From contig OW028585.1 in NCBI GenBank assembly GCA_932294295.1, positions 30,674,720 through 30,738,719 of the forward strand: DNA of 64,000 nucleotides, given 5' to 3'. The position numbers and the translations under genes were made by a program. The notes under the pieces were generated by a model, which searched no databases, was not told the origin of the DNA, and was given only the letters and a program-made list of their open reading frames with translations. Within the stretch, counting starts at the first letter, position 1. Each line of letters starts with the position of its first letter. The stretch is from Alitta virens. Taxonomy: Eukaryota; Annelida; Polychaeta; Phyllodocida; Nereididae. This document shows, one piece after another, positions 35,505 through 49,269 of this stretch.

Positions 35505-36974
35505 TTAATACTGAAGTGGCCTTAAAGTGAGGTTTCCCTGTCTGTCTATTCTAAGGTCTTAATGGTGAGGTGGTCTTAATACTGAAGTGGCCTTAAAGTG
35601 AAGTTTCCCTGTCTGTCTATTCTAAGGTCCTCAAAGTGAGGTTTCCCTGTCTGTCTATTCTAAGGTCTTAATGGTGAGGTGGTCTTAATACTGAAGTGGC
35701 CTTAAAGTGGGGTTTCCCTGTCTGTCTATTCTAAGGTCTTAATGGTGAGGTGGTCTTAATACTGAAGTGGCCTTAAAGTGAGGTTTCCCTGTCTGTCTAT
35801 TCTAAGGTCTTAATGGTGAGGTGGTCTTAATACTGAAGTGGCCTTAATTGTGAGGTGGTCTTAAATTGAGGTTTCCCTGTCTGCCTATTCTAAGGTCTTA
35901 ATGGTGAGGTGGTCTTAATACTGAAGTGGCCTTAAAGTGAGGTTTCCCTGTCTGTCTATTCTAAGGTCTTAATGGTGAGGTGGTCTTATTACTGAAGTGG
36001 CCTTAAAGTGAGGTTTCCCTGTTTGTCTATTCTAAGGTCTTACTGGTGAGGTGGTCTTAATACTGAAGTTGCCTTAAAGTGAGGTTTCCCTGTCTGTGTA
36101 TTCTAAGGTCTTAATGGTGAGGTGGTCTTAATAGAAGTGGCCTTAAAGTGAGGTTTCCCTGTCTGTCTATTATAAGGTCTTACTGGTGAGGTGGTCTTAT
36201 TACTGAGGTGGTCTTAAAGTGAGGTTTCCCTGTCTGTCTATTCTAAGGTCTTAATGGTGAGGTGGTCTTAATACTGAAGTGGCCTTAAAGTGAGGTTTCC
36301 CTGTCTGTCTATTCTAAGGTCTTAATGGTGAGGGGGTCTTAATGCTGAGGTGCTCTTAAATTGAGGTTTCCCTGTCTAACTATTCTAAGGTCTTAATGGT
36401 GAGGTGGTCCTATTACTGAGGTGGTCTTAATACTGAAGTGGCCTTAATTGTGAGGTGGTCTTAAATTGAGGTTTCATTGTCTGTCTATTCTAAGGTCTTA
36501 ATTGTGAAGTGGTCTTAAGACTGAGGTTGTCATAAAGTGAGGTTTCCCTGTCTGTCTATTCTAAGGTCTTAATGGTGAGGTGGTCTTAATACTGAAGTGG
36601 CCTTAAAGTGGGGTTTCCCTGTCTGTCTATTCTAAGGTCTTAATGGTGAGGTGGTCTTAATACTGAAGTGGCCTTAAAGTGAGGTTTCCCTGTCTGTCTA
36701 TTCTAAGGTCTTAATGGTGAGGTGGTCTTAATACTGAGGTGGTCTTAATACTGAAGTGGCCTTAATTGTGAGGTGGTCTTAAATTGAGGTTTCCCTGTCT
36801 GTCTATTCTAAGGTCTTAATTGTGAAGTGGTCTTAAGACTGACGTTGTCTTAAAGTGAGGTTTCCCTGTCTGTCTATTCTAAGGTCTTAATGGAGAGGTG
36901 GTCTTATTATTGAGGCTGTCTTAAAGTGAGGTTTCCCTGTCTGTCTATTCTAAGGTCTTAATGGTGAGGTGGTC
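35505..36974 (+). repeat. Short block S2 (1470 bp) of the L-S series
   Basis: A second truncated copy. It begins like the long block (35626 marker), but the tattata marker sits at 36175, 670 bp in, not 1036 bp in, so about 366 bp of internal units (66-bp and second 38-bp units) are missing. It ends when the block beginning recurs 1470 bp later (37096). Confidence 0.8.
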
Positions 36975-39900
36975 TTAATACTGAAGTGGCCTTAAAGTGA
37001 GGTTTCCCTGTCTGTCTATTCTAAGGTCTTAATGGTGAGGTGGTCTTAATACTGAAGTGGCCTTAAAGTGAAGTTTCCCTGTCTGTCTATTCTAAGGTCC
37101 TCAAAGTGAGGTTTCCCTGTCTGTCTATTCTAAGGTCTTAATGGTGAGGTGGTCTTAATACTGAAGTGGCCTTAAAGTGGGGTTTCCCTGTCTGTCTATT
37201 CTAAGGTCTTAATGGTGAGGTGGTCTTAATACTGAAGTGGCCTTAAAGTGAGGTTTCCCTGTCTGTCTATTCTAAGGTCTTAATGGTGAGGTGGTCTTAT
37301 TACTGAAGTGGCCTTAAAGTGAGGTTTCCCTGTCTTTCTAAGGTCTTAATGGTGAGGTGGTCTTAATACTGAAGTGGCCTTAAAGTGAAGTTTCCCTGTC
37401 TGTCTATTCTAAGGTCCTCAAAGTGAGGTTTCCCTGTCTGTCTATTCTAAGGTCTTAATGGTGAGGCGGTCTTAATACTGAAGTGGCCTTAAAGTGAGGT
37501 TTCCCTGTCTGTCTATTCTAAGGTCTTAATGGTGAGGTGGTCTTAATACTGAAGTGGCCTTAAAGTGAGGTTTCCCTGTCTGTCTATTCTAAGGTCTTAA
37601 TGGTGAGGTGGTCTTATTACTGAAGTGGCCTTAAAGTGAGGTTTCCCTGTCTTTCTAAGGTCTTAATGGTGAGGTGGTCTTAATACTGAGGCTGTCTTAA
37701 AGTGAGGTTTCCCTGTCTGCCTATTCTAAGGTCTTAATGGTGAGGTGGTCTTAATACTGAAGTGGCCTTAAAGTGAGGTTTCCCTGTCTGTCTATTCTAA
37801 GGTCTTAATGGTGAGGTGGTCTTATTACTGAAGTGGCCTTAAAGTGAGGTTTCCCTGTTTGTCTATTCTAAGGTCTTACTGGTGAGGTGGTCTTAATACT
37901 GAAGTTGCCTTAAAGTGAGGTTTCCCTGTCTGTGTATTCTAAGGTCTTAATGGTGAGGTGGTCTTAATAGAAGTGGCCTTAAAGTGAGGTTTCCCTGTCT
38001 GTCTATTATAAGGTCTTACTGGTGAGGTGGTCTTATTACTGAGGTGGTCTTAAAGTGAGGTTTCCCTGTCTGTCTATTCTAAGGTCTTAATGGTGAGGTG
38101 GTCTTAATACTGAAGTGGCCTTAAAGTGAGGTTTCCCTGTCTGTCTATTCTAAGGTCTTAATGGTGAGGGGGTCTTAATGCTGAGGTGCTCTTAAATTGA
38201 GGTTTCCTTGTCTGTCTATTCTAAGGTCTTAATGGTGAGGTGGTCCTATTACTGAGGTGGTCTTAATGCTGAAGTGGCCTTAATTGTGAGGTGGTCTTAA
38301 ATTGAGGTTTCCTTGTCTGTCTATTCTAAGGTCTTAATTGTGAAGTGGTCTTAAGACTGAGGTTGTCTTAAAGTGAGGTTTCCCTGTCTATCTATTCTAA
38401 GGTCTTAATGGTGAGGTGGTCTTAATACTGAAGTGGCCTTAAAGTGAGGTTTCCCTGTCTGTCTATTCTAAGGTCTTAATGGTGAGGGTGTCTTAATACT
38501 GAGGTGCTCTTAAATTGAGGTTTCCCTGTCTGTTTATTCTAAGGTCTTAATGGTGAGGTGGTCTTATTACTGAGGTGGTCTTAATACTGAAGTGGCCTTA
38601 ATTGTGAGGTGGTCTTAAATTGAGGTTTCATTGTCTGTCTATTCTAAGGTCTTAATTGTGAAGTGGTCTTAAGACTGAGGTTGTCATAAAGTGAGGTTTC
38701 CCTGTCTATCTATTCTAAGGTCTTAATGGTGAGGTGGTCTTAATACGGAAGTGGACTTAAAGTGAGGTTTCCCTGTCTGTCTATTCTAAGGTCTTAATGG
38801 TGATGTGGTCTTAATACTGAGGTGCTGTTAAATTGAGGTTTCCCGGTCTGTCTATTCTAAGGTCTTAATGGTGAGGTGGTCTTAATGCTGAAGTGGCCTT
38901 AAAGTGAGGTTTCCCTGTCTGTCTATTCTAAGGTCTTAATGGTGAGGTGGTCTTAATAGAAGTGGCCTTAAAGTGAGGTTTCCCTGTCTGTCTATTATAA
39001 GGTCTTACTGGTGAGGTGGTCTTATTACTGAGGTGGTCTTAAAGTGAGGTTTCCCTGTCTGTCTATTCTAAGGTCTTAATGGTGAGGTGGTCTTAATACT
39101 GAAGTGGCCTTAAAGTGAGGTTTCCCTGTCTGTCTATTCTAAGGTCTTAATGGTGAGGGGGTCTTAATACTGAGGTGCTCTTAAATTGAGGTTTCCCTGT
39201 CTGTCTATTCTAAGGTCTTAATGGTGAGGTGGTCCTATTACTGAGGTGGTCTTAATACTGAAGTGGCCTTAATTGTGAGGTGGTCTTAAATTGAGGTTTC
39301 CTTGTCTGTCTATTCTAAGGTCTTAATTGTGAAGTGGTCTTAAGACTGAGGTTGTCTTAAAGTGAGGTTTCCCTGTCTATCTATTCTAAGGTCTTAATGG
39401 TGAGGTGGTCTTAATACTGAAGTGGCCTTAAAGTGAGGTTTCCCTGTCTGTCTATTCTAAGGTCTTAATGGTGAGGGGGTCTTAATACTGAGGTGCTCTT
39501 AAATTGAGGTTTCCCTGTCTGTTTATTCTAAGGTCTTAATGGTGAGGTGGTCTTATTACTGAGGTGGTCTTAATACTGAAGTGGCCTTAATTGTGAGGTG
39601 GTCTTAAATTGAGGTTTCATTGTCTGTCTATTCTAAGGTCTTAATTGTGAAGTGGTCTTAAGACTGAGGTTGTCATAAAGTGAGGTTTCCCTGTCTATCT
39701 ATTCTAAGGTCTTAATGGTGAGGTGGTCTTAATACGGAAGTGGACTTAAAGTGAGGTTTCCCTGTCTGTCTATTCTAAGGTCTTAATGGTGAGGTGGTCT
39801 TAATACTGAGGTGCTCTTAAATTGAGGTTTCCCGGTCTGTCTATTCTAAGGTCTTAATGGTGAGGTGGTCTTAATACTGAAGTGGCCTTAAAGTGAGGTT

Positions 39901-40435
39901 TCCCTGTCTGTCTATTCTAAGGTCTTAATGGTAAGGGGGTCTTAATACTGAGGTGCTCTTAAATTGAGGTTTCCCTGTCTGTCTATTCTAAGGTCTTAAT
40001 GGTGAGGTGGTCTTATTACTGAGGTGGTCTTAATACTGAAGTGGCCTTAATTGTGAGGTGGTCTTAAATTGAGGTTTCCTTGTCTGTCTATTCTAAGGTC
40101 TTAATTGTGAAGTGGTCTTAAGACTGAGGTTGTCTTAAAGTGAGGTTTCCCTGTCTGTCTATTCTAAGGTCTTAATGGTGAGTTGGTCTTAATACTGAGG
40201 TGGTCTTAATACTGAAGTGGCCTTAATTGTGAGGTGGTCTTAAATTGAGGTTTCCCTGTCTGTCTATTCTAAGGTCTTAATTGTGAAGTGGTCTTAAGAC
40301 TGACGTTGTCTTAAAGTGAGGTTTCCCTGTCTGTCTATTCTAAGGTCTTAATGGAGAGGTGGTCTTATTATTGAGGCTGTCTTAAAGTGAGGTTTCCCTG
40401 TCTGTCTATTCTAAGGTCTTAATGGTGAGGTGGTC
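36975..40435 (+). repeat. Long block L3 (3461 bp) of the L-S series
   Basis: The third full copy. The tattata markers at 38011 and 39000 are 989 bp apart as in L1 and L2, and the next block start follows at 3461 bp (37096 to 40557). This conserved length in three copies separated by short blocks shows that the L block was copied intact. Confidence 0.85.
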
Positions 40436-41590
40436 TTAATACTGAAGTGGCCTTAAAGTGAGGTTTCCCTGTCTGTCTATTCTAAGGTCTTAATGGTGAG
40501 GTGGTCTTAATACTGAAGTGGCCTTAAAGTGAAGTTTCCCTGTCTGTCTATTCTAAGGTCCTCAAAGTGAGGTTTCCCTGTCTGTCTATTCTAAGGTCTT
40601 AATGGTGAGGTGGTCTTAATACTGAAGTGGCCTTAAAGTGAGGTTTCCCTGTCTGTCTATTCTAAGGTCTTAATGGTGAGGTGGTCTTAATACTGAAGTG
40701 GCCTTAAAGTGAGGTTTCCCTGTCTGTCTATTCTAAGGTCTTAATGGTGAGGTGGTCTTATTACTGAAGTGGCCTTAAAGTGAGGTTTCCCTGTCTTTCT
40801 AAGGTCTTAATGGTGAGGTGGTCTTAATACTGAGGCTGTCTTAAAGTGAGGTTTCCCTGTCTGCCTATTCTAAGGTCTTAATGGTGAGGTGGTCTTAATA
40901 CTGAAGTGGCCTTAAAGTGAGGTTTCCCTGTCTGTCTATTCTAAGGTCTTAATGGTAAGGTGGTCTTATTACTGAAGTGGCCTTAAAGTGAGGTTTCCCT
41001 GTTTGTCTATTCTAAGGTCTTAATGGTGAGGTGGTCTTAATACTGAAGTTGCCTTAAAGTGAGGTTTCCCTGTCTGTGTATTCTAAGGTCTTAATGGTGA
41101 GGTGGTCTTAATAGAAGTGGCCTTAAAGTGAGGTTTCCCTGTCTGTCTATTATAAGGTCTTACTGGTGAGGTGGTCTTATTACTGAGGTGGTCTTAAAGT
41201 GAGGTTTCCCTGTCTGTCTATTCTAAGGTCTTAATGGTGAGGTGGTCTTAATACTGAAGTGGCCTTAAAGTGAGGTTTCCCTGTCTGTCTATTCTAAGGT
41301 CTTAATGGTGAGGGGGTCTTAATACTGAGGTGCTCTTATATTGAGGTTTCCCTGTCTGTCTATTCTAAGGTCTTAATGGTGAGGTGGTCCTATTACTGAG
41401 GTGGTCTTAATACTGAAGTGGCCTTAATTGTGAGGTGGTCTTAAATTGAGGTTTCATTGTCTGTCTATTCTAAGGTCTTAATTGTGAAGTGGTCTTAAGA
41501 CTGAGGTTGTCTTAAAGTGAGGTTTCCCTGTCTATCTATTCTAAGGTCTTAATGGTGAGGTGGTCTTAATACTGAAGTGGCCTTAAAGTG
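40436..41590 (+). repeat. Short block S3 (partial) ending the L-S series
   Basis: It starts with the same marker (40557) and reaches the tattata marker at 41155, 719 bp in, so about 317 bp of internal units are missing. That is the same length as the 317-bp spacing of paired 38-bp units. Beyond about 41.6 kb the unit order belongs to the right-hand family. Confidence 0.7.
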
Positions 41591-44055
41591 AGGTTTCCCT
41601 GTCTGTCTATTCTAAGGTCTTAATGGTGAGGTGGTCTTAATACTGAGGTGCTCTTAAATTGAGGTTTCCCGGTCTGTCTATTCTAAGGTCTTAATGGTGA
41701 GGTGGTCTTAATACTGAGGTGGTCTTAATACTGAAGTGGCTTTAATTGTGAGGTGGTCTTAAATTGAGGTTTCCCTGTCTGTCTATTCTAAGGTCTTAAT
41801 GGTGAGGTGGTCTTAATACTGAAGTGGCCTTAAAGTGAGGTTTCCCTGTCTGTCTATTCTAAGGTCTTAATGGTGAGGTGGTCTTAATACTGAGGCTGTC
41901 TTTAAGTGAGGCTTCCCTGTCTGTCTATTCTAAGGTCTTAATGGTGAGGTAGTCTTAATACTGAAGTGGCCTTAAAGTGAGGTTTCCCTGTCTGTCTATT
42001 CTAAGGTCTTAATGGTGAGGTGGTCTTATTACTGAAGTGGCCTTCAAGTGAGGTTTCCCTGTCTGTCTATTCTAAGGTCTTATTTGTGAGGTGGTCTTAA
42101 TACTGAGGCTGTCTAAAAGTGAGGTTTCCCTGTCTGGCTATTCTAAGGTCTTAATGGTGAGGTGGTCTTAATACTGAGGCTGTCTTAAGGTATGGTTTCC
42201 TTGTCTAACTATTCTAAGGTCTTAATGGTGAGGTGGTCTTAATACTGAAGTGGCCTTAAAGTGAGGTTTCCCTGTCTGTCTATTCTAAGGTCTTAATGGT
42301 GAGGTGGTCTTATTACTGAAGTGGCCTTAAAGTGAGGTTTCCCTGTCTGTCTATTCTAAGGTCTTAATGGTGAGGTGGTCTTATTACTGAAGTGGCCTTA
42401 ATGTGAGGTTTCCCTGTCTGTCTATTCTAAGGTCTTATTTGTGAGGTGGTCTTAATACTGAGGCTGTCTAAAAGTGAGGTTTCCCTGTCTGGCTATTCTA
42501 AGTTCTTAATGGTGAGGTGGTCTTAACACTGAAGCGGCCTTAAAGTGAGGTTTCCCTGTCTGTCTCTTCTAAGGTCTTAATGGTGAGGTGGTCTTAAGAC
42601 TGACGTTGTCTTAAAGTGAGGTTTCCCTGTCTGTCTATTCTAAGGTCTTAATGGAGAGGTGGTCTTATTATTGAGGCTGTCTTAAAGTGAGGTTTCCCTG
42701 TCTGGCTATTCTAAGGTCTTAATGGTGAGGTGGTCTTAATACTGAAGTGGCCTTAAAGTGAGGTTTCCCTGTCTGTCTATTCTAAGGTCTTAATGGTGAG
42801 GTGGTCTTATTACTGAAGTGGCCTTAAAGTGAGGTTTCCCTGTCTGTCTATTCTAAGGTCTTAATGGTGAGGTGGTCTTATTACTGAGGCTGTCTTAAAG
42901 TGAGGTTTCCCTGTCTGGCTATTCTAAGGTCTTAATGGTGAGGTGGTCTTAATACTGAAGTGGCCTTAAAGTGAGGTTTCCCTGTCTGTCTATTCTAAGG
43001 TCTTAATGGTGAGGGGGTCTTAATACTGAGGTGCTCTTAAATTGAGGTTTCCCTGTCTGTTTATTCTAAGGTCTTAATGGTGAGGTGGTCTTATTACTGA
43101 GGTGGTCTTAATACTGAAGTGGCCTTAATTGTGAGGTGGTCTTAAATTGAGGTTTCATTGTCTGTCTATTCTAAGGTCTTAATTGTGAAGTTGTCTTAAG
43201 ACTGAGGTTGTCATAAAGTGAGGTTTCCCTGTCTATCTATTCTAAGGTCTTAATGGTGAGGTGGTCTTAACACGGAAGTGGCCTAAAAGTGAGGTTTCCT
43301 TGTCTGTCTATTCTAAGGTCTTAATGGTGAGGTGGTCTTAATACTGAGGTGCTCTTAAATTGAGGTTTCCCGGCCTGTCTATTCTAAGGTCTTAATGGTG
43401 AGGTGGTCTTAATACAGAAGTGGCCTTAAAGTGAGGTTTCCCTGTCTGTCTATTCTAAGGTCTTAATGGTAAGGGGGTCTTAATACTGAGGTGCTCTTAA
43501 ATTGAGGTTTCCCTGTCTGTCTATTCTAAGGTCTTAATGGTGAGGTGGTCTTATTACTGAGGTGGTCTTAATACTGAAGTGGCCTTAATTGTGAGGTGGT
43601 CTTAAATTGAGGTTTCCTTGTCTGTCTATTCTAAGGTCTTAATTGTGAAGTGGTCTTAAGACTGAGGTTGTCTTAAAGTGAGGTTTCCCTGTCTGTCTAT
43701 TCTAAGGTCTTAATGGTGAGGTGGTCTTAATACTGAAGTGGCCTTAAAGTGAGGTTTCCCTGTCTGTCTATTCAAAGGTCTTAATGGTGAAGTGGTCTTA
43801 ATACTGAGGTGGTCTTAATACTGAAGTGGCCTTAATTGTGAGGTGGTCTTAAATTGAGGTTTTCCTGTCTGTCTATTCTAAGGTCTTAATTGTGAAGTGG
43901 TCTTAAGACTGAGGTTGTCTTAAAGTGAGGTTTCCCTGTCTGTCTATTCTAAGGTCTTAATGGTGAGGTGGTCTTAATACTGAAGTGGCCTTAAAGTGAG
44001 GTTTCCCTGTCTGTCTATTCTAAGGTCTTAATGGTGAGGTGGTCTTATTACTGAG

Positions 44056-45935
44056 GTGGTCTTAATACTGAAGTGGCCTTAAAGTGAGGTTTCCCTGTCT
44101 GTCTATTCTAAGGTCTTAATGGAGAGGTGGTCTTATTATTGAGGCTGTCTTAAAGTGAGGTTTCCCTGTCTGTCTATTCTAAGGTCTTAATGGTGAGGTG
44201 GTCTTAATACTGAAGTGGCCTTAAAGTGAGGTTTCCCTGTCTGTCTATTCTAAGGTCTAAATGGTGAGGTGGTCTTAATACTGAGGCTGTCTTAAAGTGA
44301 GGTTTCCCTGTCTGTCTATTCTAAGGTCTTAATGGTGAGGTAGTCTTAATACTGAAGTGGCCTTAAAGTGAGGTTTCCCTGTCTGTATATTCTAAGATCT
44401 TAATGGTGAGGTGGTCTTAATACTGAAGTGGCCTTCAAGTGAGGTTTCCCTGTCTGTCTATTCTAAGGTCTTAATGGTGAGGTGGTCTTAATACTGAGGC
44501 TGTCTTAAAGTGAGGTTTCCCTGTCTGGCTATTTTAAGGTCTTAATGGTGAGGTGGTCTTAATACTGAGGCTGTCTTAAGGTATGGTTTCCTTGTCTAAC
44601 TATTCTAAGGTCTTAATGGTGAGGTGGTCTTAATACTGAAGTGGCCTTAAAGTGAGGTTTCCCTGTCTGTATATTCTAAGATCTTAATGGTGAGGTGGTC
44701 TAAATACTAAAATGGCCTTAAAGTGAGGTTTCCCTGTCTGTCTATTCTAAGGTCTTAATGGTGAGGTGGTCTTAATACTGAAGTGGCCTTAAAGTGAAGT
44801 TTCCCTGTCTGTCTATTCTAAGGTCCTCAAAGTGAGGTTTCCCTGTCTGTCTATTCTAAGGTCTTAATGGTGAGGTGGTCTTAATACTGAGGCTGTCTTA
44901 AAGTGAGGTTTCCCTGTCTGCCTATTCTAAGGTCTTAATGGTGAGGTGGTCTTAATACTGAAGTGGCCTTAAAGTGAGGTTTCCCTGTGTGTCTATTCTA
45001 AGGTCTTAATGGTGAGGTGGTCTTATTACTGAAGTGGCCTTAAAGTGAGGTTTCCCTGTCTGTCTATTCTAAGGTCTTAATGGTGAGGTGGTCTTAATAC
45101 TGAAGTTGCCTTAAAGTGAGGTTTCCCTGTCTGTGTATTCTAAGGTCTTAATGGTGAGGTGGTCTTAATAGAAGTGGCCTTAAAGTGAGGTTTCCCTGTC
45201 TGTCTATTATAAGGTCTTACTGGTGAAAGTGGTCTTATTACAGAGGTGGTCTTAAAGTGAGGTTTCCCTGTCTGTCTATTCTAAGGTCTTAATGGTGAGG
45301 TGGTCTTAATACTGAAGTGGCCTTAAAGTGAGGTTTCCCTGTCTGTCTATTCTAAGGTCTTAATGGTGAGGGGGTCTTAATACTGAGGTGCTCTTAAATT
45401 GAGGTTTCCCTGTCTGTCTATTCTAAGGTCTTAATGGTGAGGTGGTCTTATTACTGAGGTGGTCTTAATACTGAAGTGGCCTTAATTGTGAGGTGGTCTT
45501 AAATTGAGGTTTCCTTGTCTGTCTATTCTAAGGTCTTAATTGTGAAGTGGTCTTAAGACTGAGGTTGTCTTAAAGTGAGGTTTCCCTGTCCATCTATTCT
45601 AAGGTCTTAATGGTGAGGTGGTCTTAATACTGAAGTGGCCTTAAAGTGAGGTTTCCCTGTCTGTCTATTCTAAGGTCTTAATGGTGAGGTGGTCTTAATA
45701 CTGAGGTGCTCTTAAATTGAGGTTTCCCGGTCTGTCTTTTCTAAGGTCTTAATGGTGAGGTGGTCTTAATACTGAGGTGGTCTTAATACTGAAGTGGCCT
45801 TAATTGTGAGGTGGTCTTAAATTGAGGTTTCCCTGTCTGTCTATTCTAAGGTCTTAATTGTGAAGTGGTCTTAAGACTGAGGTTGTCTTAAAGTGAGGTT
45901 TCCCTGTCTGTCTATTCTAAGGTGTTAATGGTGAG
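44056..45935 (+). repeat. 1880-bp higher-order repeat, copy A
   Basis: Tandem with 45936-47815. Markers ggagagg 44121/46001, gtatgg 44581/46461, 38-bp unit 44823/46703, aggtcttact 45212/47092 and ggtgtt 45921/47801 are all exactly 1880 bp apart. Very few point differences separate the copies (for example tccatcta against tctatcta), which points to a recent event. The copied segment near 53-60 kb has only one such block. Confidence 0.88.
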
Positions 45936-47815
45936 GTGGTCTTAATACTGAAGTGGCCTTAAAGTGAGGTTTCCCTGTCTGTCTATTCTAAGGTCTTAAT
46001 GGAGAGGTGGTCTTATTATTGAGGCTGTCTTAAAGTGAGGTTTCCCTGTCTGTCTATTCTAAGGTCTTAATGGTGAGGTGGTCTTAATACTGAAGTGGCC
46101 TTAAAGTGAGGTTTCCCTGTCTGTCTATTCTAAGGTCTAAATGGTGAGGTGGTCTTAATACTGAGGCTGTCTTAAAGTGAGGTTTCCCTGTCTGTCTATT
46201 CTAAGGTCTTAATGGTGAGGTAGTCTTAATACTGAAGTGGCCTTAAAGTGAGGTTTCCCTGTCTGTATATTCTAAGATCTTAATGGTGAGGTGGTCTTAA
46301 TACTGAAGTGGCCTTCAAGTGAGGTTTCCCTGTCTGTCTATTCTAAGGTCTTAATGGTGAGGTGGTCTTAATACTGAGGCTGTCTTAAAGTGAGGTTTCC
46401 CTGTCTGGCTATTTTAAGGTCTTAATGGTGAGGTGGTCTTAATACTGAGGCTGTCTTAAGGTATGGTTTCCTTGTCTAACTATTCTAAGGTCTTAATGGT
46501 GAGGTGGTCTTAATACTGAAGTGGCCTTAAAGTGAGGTTTCCCTCTCTGTATATTCTAAGATCTTAATGGTGAGGTGGTCTTAATACTGAAGTGGCCTTA
46601 AAGTGAGGTTTCCCTGTCTGTCTATTCTAAGGTCTTAATGGTGAGGTGGTCTTAATACTGAAGTGGCCTTAAAGTGAAGTTTCCCTGTCTGTCTATTCTA
46701 AGGTCCTCAAAGTGAGGTTTCCCTGTCTGTCTATTCTAAGGTCTTAATGGTGAGGTGGTCTTAATACTGAGGCTGTCTTAAAGTGAGGTTTCCCTGTCTG
46801 CCTATTCTAAGGTCTTAATGGTGAGGTGGTCTTAATACTGAAGTGGCCTTAAAGTGAGGTTTCCCTGTGTGTCTATTCTAAGGTCTTAATGGTGAGGTGG
46901 TCTTATTACTGAAGTGGCCTTAAAGTGAGGTTTCCCTGTCTGTCTATTCTAAGGTCTTAATGGTGAGGTGGTCTTAATACTGAAGTTGCCTTAAAGTGAG
47001 GTTTCCCTGTCTGTGTATTCTAAGGTCTTAATGGTGAGGTGGTCTTAATAGAAGTGGCCTTAAAGTGAGGTTTCCCTGTCTGTCTATTATAAGGTCTTAC
47101 TGGTGAAAGTGGTCTTATTACAGAGGTGGTCTTAAAGTGAGGTTTCCCTGTCTGTCTATTCTAAGGTCTTAATGGTGAGGTGGTCTTAATACTGAAGTGG
47201 CCTTAAAGTGAGGTTTCCCTGTCTGTCTATTCTAAGGTCTTAATGGTGAGGGGGTCTTAATACTGAGGTGCTCTTAAATTGAGGTTTCCCTGTCTGTCTA
47301 TTCTAAGGTCTTAATGGTGAGGTGGTCTTATTACTGAGGTGGTCTTAATACTGAAGTGGCCTTAATTGTGAGGTGGTCTTAAATTGAGGTTTCCTTGTCT
47401 GTCTATTCTAAGGTCTTAATTGTGAAGTGGTCTTAAGACTGAGGTTGTCTTAAAGTGAGGTTTCCCTGTCTATCTATTCTAAGGTCTTAATGGTGAGGTG
47501 GTCTTAATACTGAAGTGGCCTTAAAGTGAGGTTTCCCTGTCTGTCTATTCTAAGGTCTTAATGGTGAGGTGGTCTTAATACTGAGGTGCTCTTAAATTGA
47601 GGTTTCCCGGTCTGTCTTTTCTAAGGTCTTAATGGTGAGGTGGTCTTAATACTGAGGTGGTCGTAATACTGAAGGGGCCTTAATTGTGAGGTGGTCTTAA
47701 ATTGAGGTTTCCCTGTCTGTCTATTCTAAGGTCTTAATTGTGAAGTGGTCTTAAGACTGAGGTTGTCTTAAAGTGAGGTTTCCCTGTCTGTCTATTCTAA
47801 GGTGTTAATGGTGAG
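45936..47815 (+). repeat. 1880-bp higher-order repeat, copy B
   Basis: The second copy of the block at 44056. The repeat ends where a ggagagg unit would be expected (about 47881) and a normal unit is found. Private changes include ccctctctg near 46541 and gtcgtaatac near 47662. Confidence 0.87.
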
Positions 47816-49269
47816 GTGGTCTTAATACTGAAGTGGCCTTAAAGTGAGGTTTCCCTGTCTGTCTATTCTAAGGTCTTAATGGTGAGGTGGTCTTAATACT
47901 GAAGTGGCCTTAAAGTGAGGTTTCCCTGTCTGTCTATTCTAAGGTCTTAATGGTGAGGTGGTCTTAATACTGAGGCTGTCTTAAAGTGAGGTTTCCCTGT
48001 CTGTCTATTCTAAGGTCTTAATGGTGAGGTGGTCTTAATACTGAGGTGCTCTTAAATTGAGGTTTCCCTGTCTGTCTATTCTAAGGTCTTAATGGTGAGG
48101 TGGTCTTATTACTGATGTGGTCTTAATACTGAAGTGGCCTTAATTGTGAGGTGGTCTTAAATTGAGGTTTCCTTGTCTGTCTATTCTAAGGTCTTAATTG
48201 TGAAGTGGTCTTAAGACTGAGGTTGTCTTAAAGTGAGGTTTCCCTGTCTATCTATTCTAAGGTCTTAATGGTGAGGTGGTCTTAATACTGAAGTGGCCTT
48301 AAAGTGAGGTTTCCCTGTCTGTCTATTCTAAGGTCTTAATGGTGAGGGGGTCTTAATACTGAGGTGCTCTTAAATTGAGGTTTCCCTGTCTGTCTATTCT
48401 AAGGTCTTAATGGTGAGGTGGTCTTAATACTGAGGTGGTCTTGATACTGAAGTGGCCTTAATTGTGAGGTGGTCTTAAATTGAGGTTTCCCTGTCTGTCT
48501 ATTCTAAGTTCTTAATTGTGAAGTGGTCTTAAGACTGAGGTTGTCTTAAAGTGAGGTTTCCCTGTCTGTCTATTCTAAGGTCTTAATGGTGAGGTGGTCT
48601 TAATACTGAAGTGGCCTTAAAGTGAGGTTTCCCTGTCTGTCTATTCTAAGGTCTTAATGGTGAGGTGGTCTTATTACTGAGGTGGTCTTAATACTGAAGT
48701 GGCCTTAAAGTGAGGTTTCCCTGTCTGTCTATTCTAAGGTCTTGATGGTGAGGAGGTCTTATTACTGAGGCTGTCTTAAAGTGAGGTTTCCCTGTCTGTC
48801 TATTCTAAGGTCTTAATGGTGAGGTGGTCTTAATACTGAAGTGGCCTTAAAGTGAGGTTTCCCTGTCTGTCTATTCTAAGGTCTTAATGGTGAGGTGGTC
48901 TTAATACTGAGGCTGTCTTAAAGTGAGGTTTCCCTGTCTGTCTATTCTAAGGTCTTAATGGTGAGGTAGTCTTAATACTGAAGTGGCCTTAAAGTGAGGT
49001 TTCCCTGTCTGTCTATTCTAAGGTCTTAATGGTGAGGTAGTCTTACTACTGAAGTGGCCTTAAAGTGAGGTTTCCCTGTCGGTCTATTCTAAGGTCTTAT
49101 TTGTGAGGTGGTCTTAATACTGAGGCTGTCTTAAAGTGAGGTTTCCCTGTCTATCTATTCTAAGGTCTTAATGGTGAGGTGGTCTTAATACTGAAGTGGC
49201 CTTAAAGTGAGGTTTCCCTGTCTGTCTATTCTAAGGTCTTAATGGTGAGGTGGTCTTATTACTGAGGCT

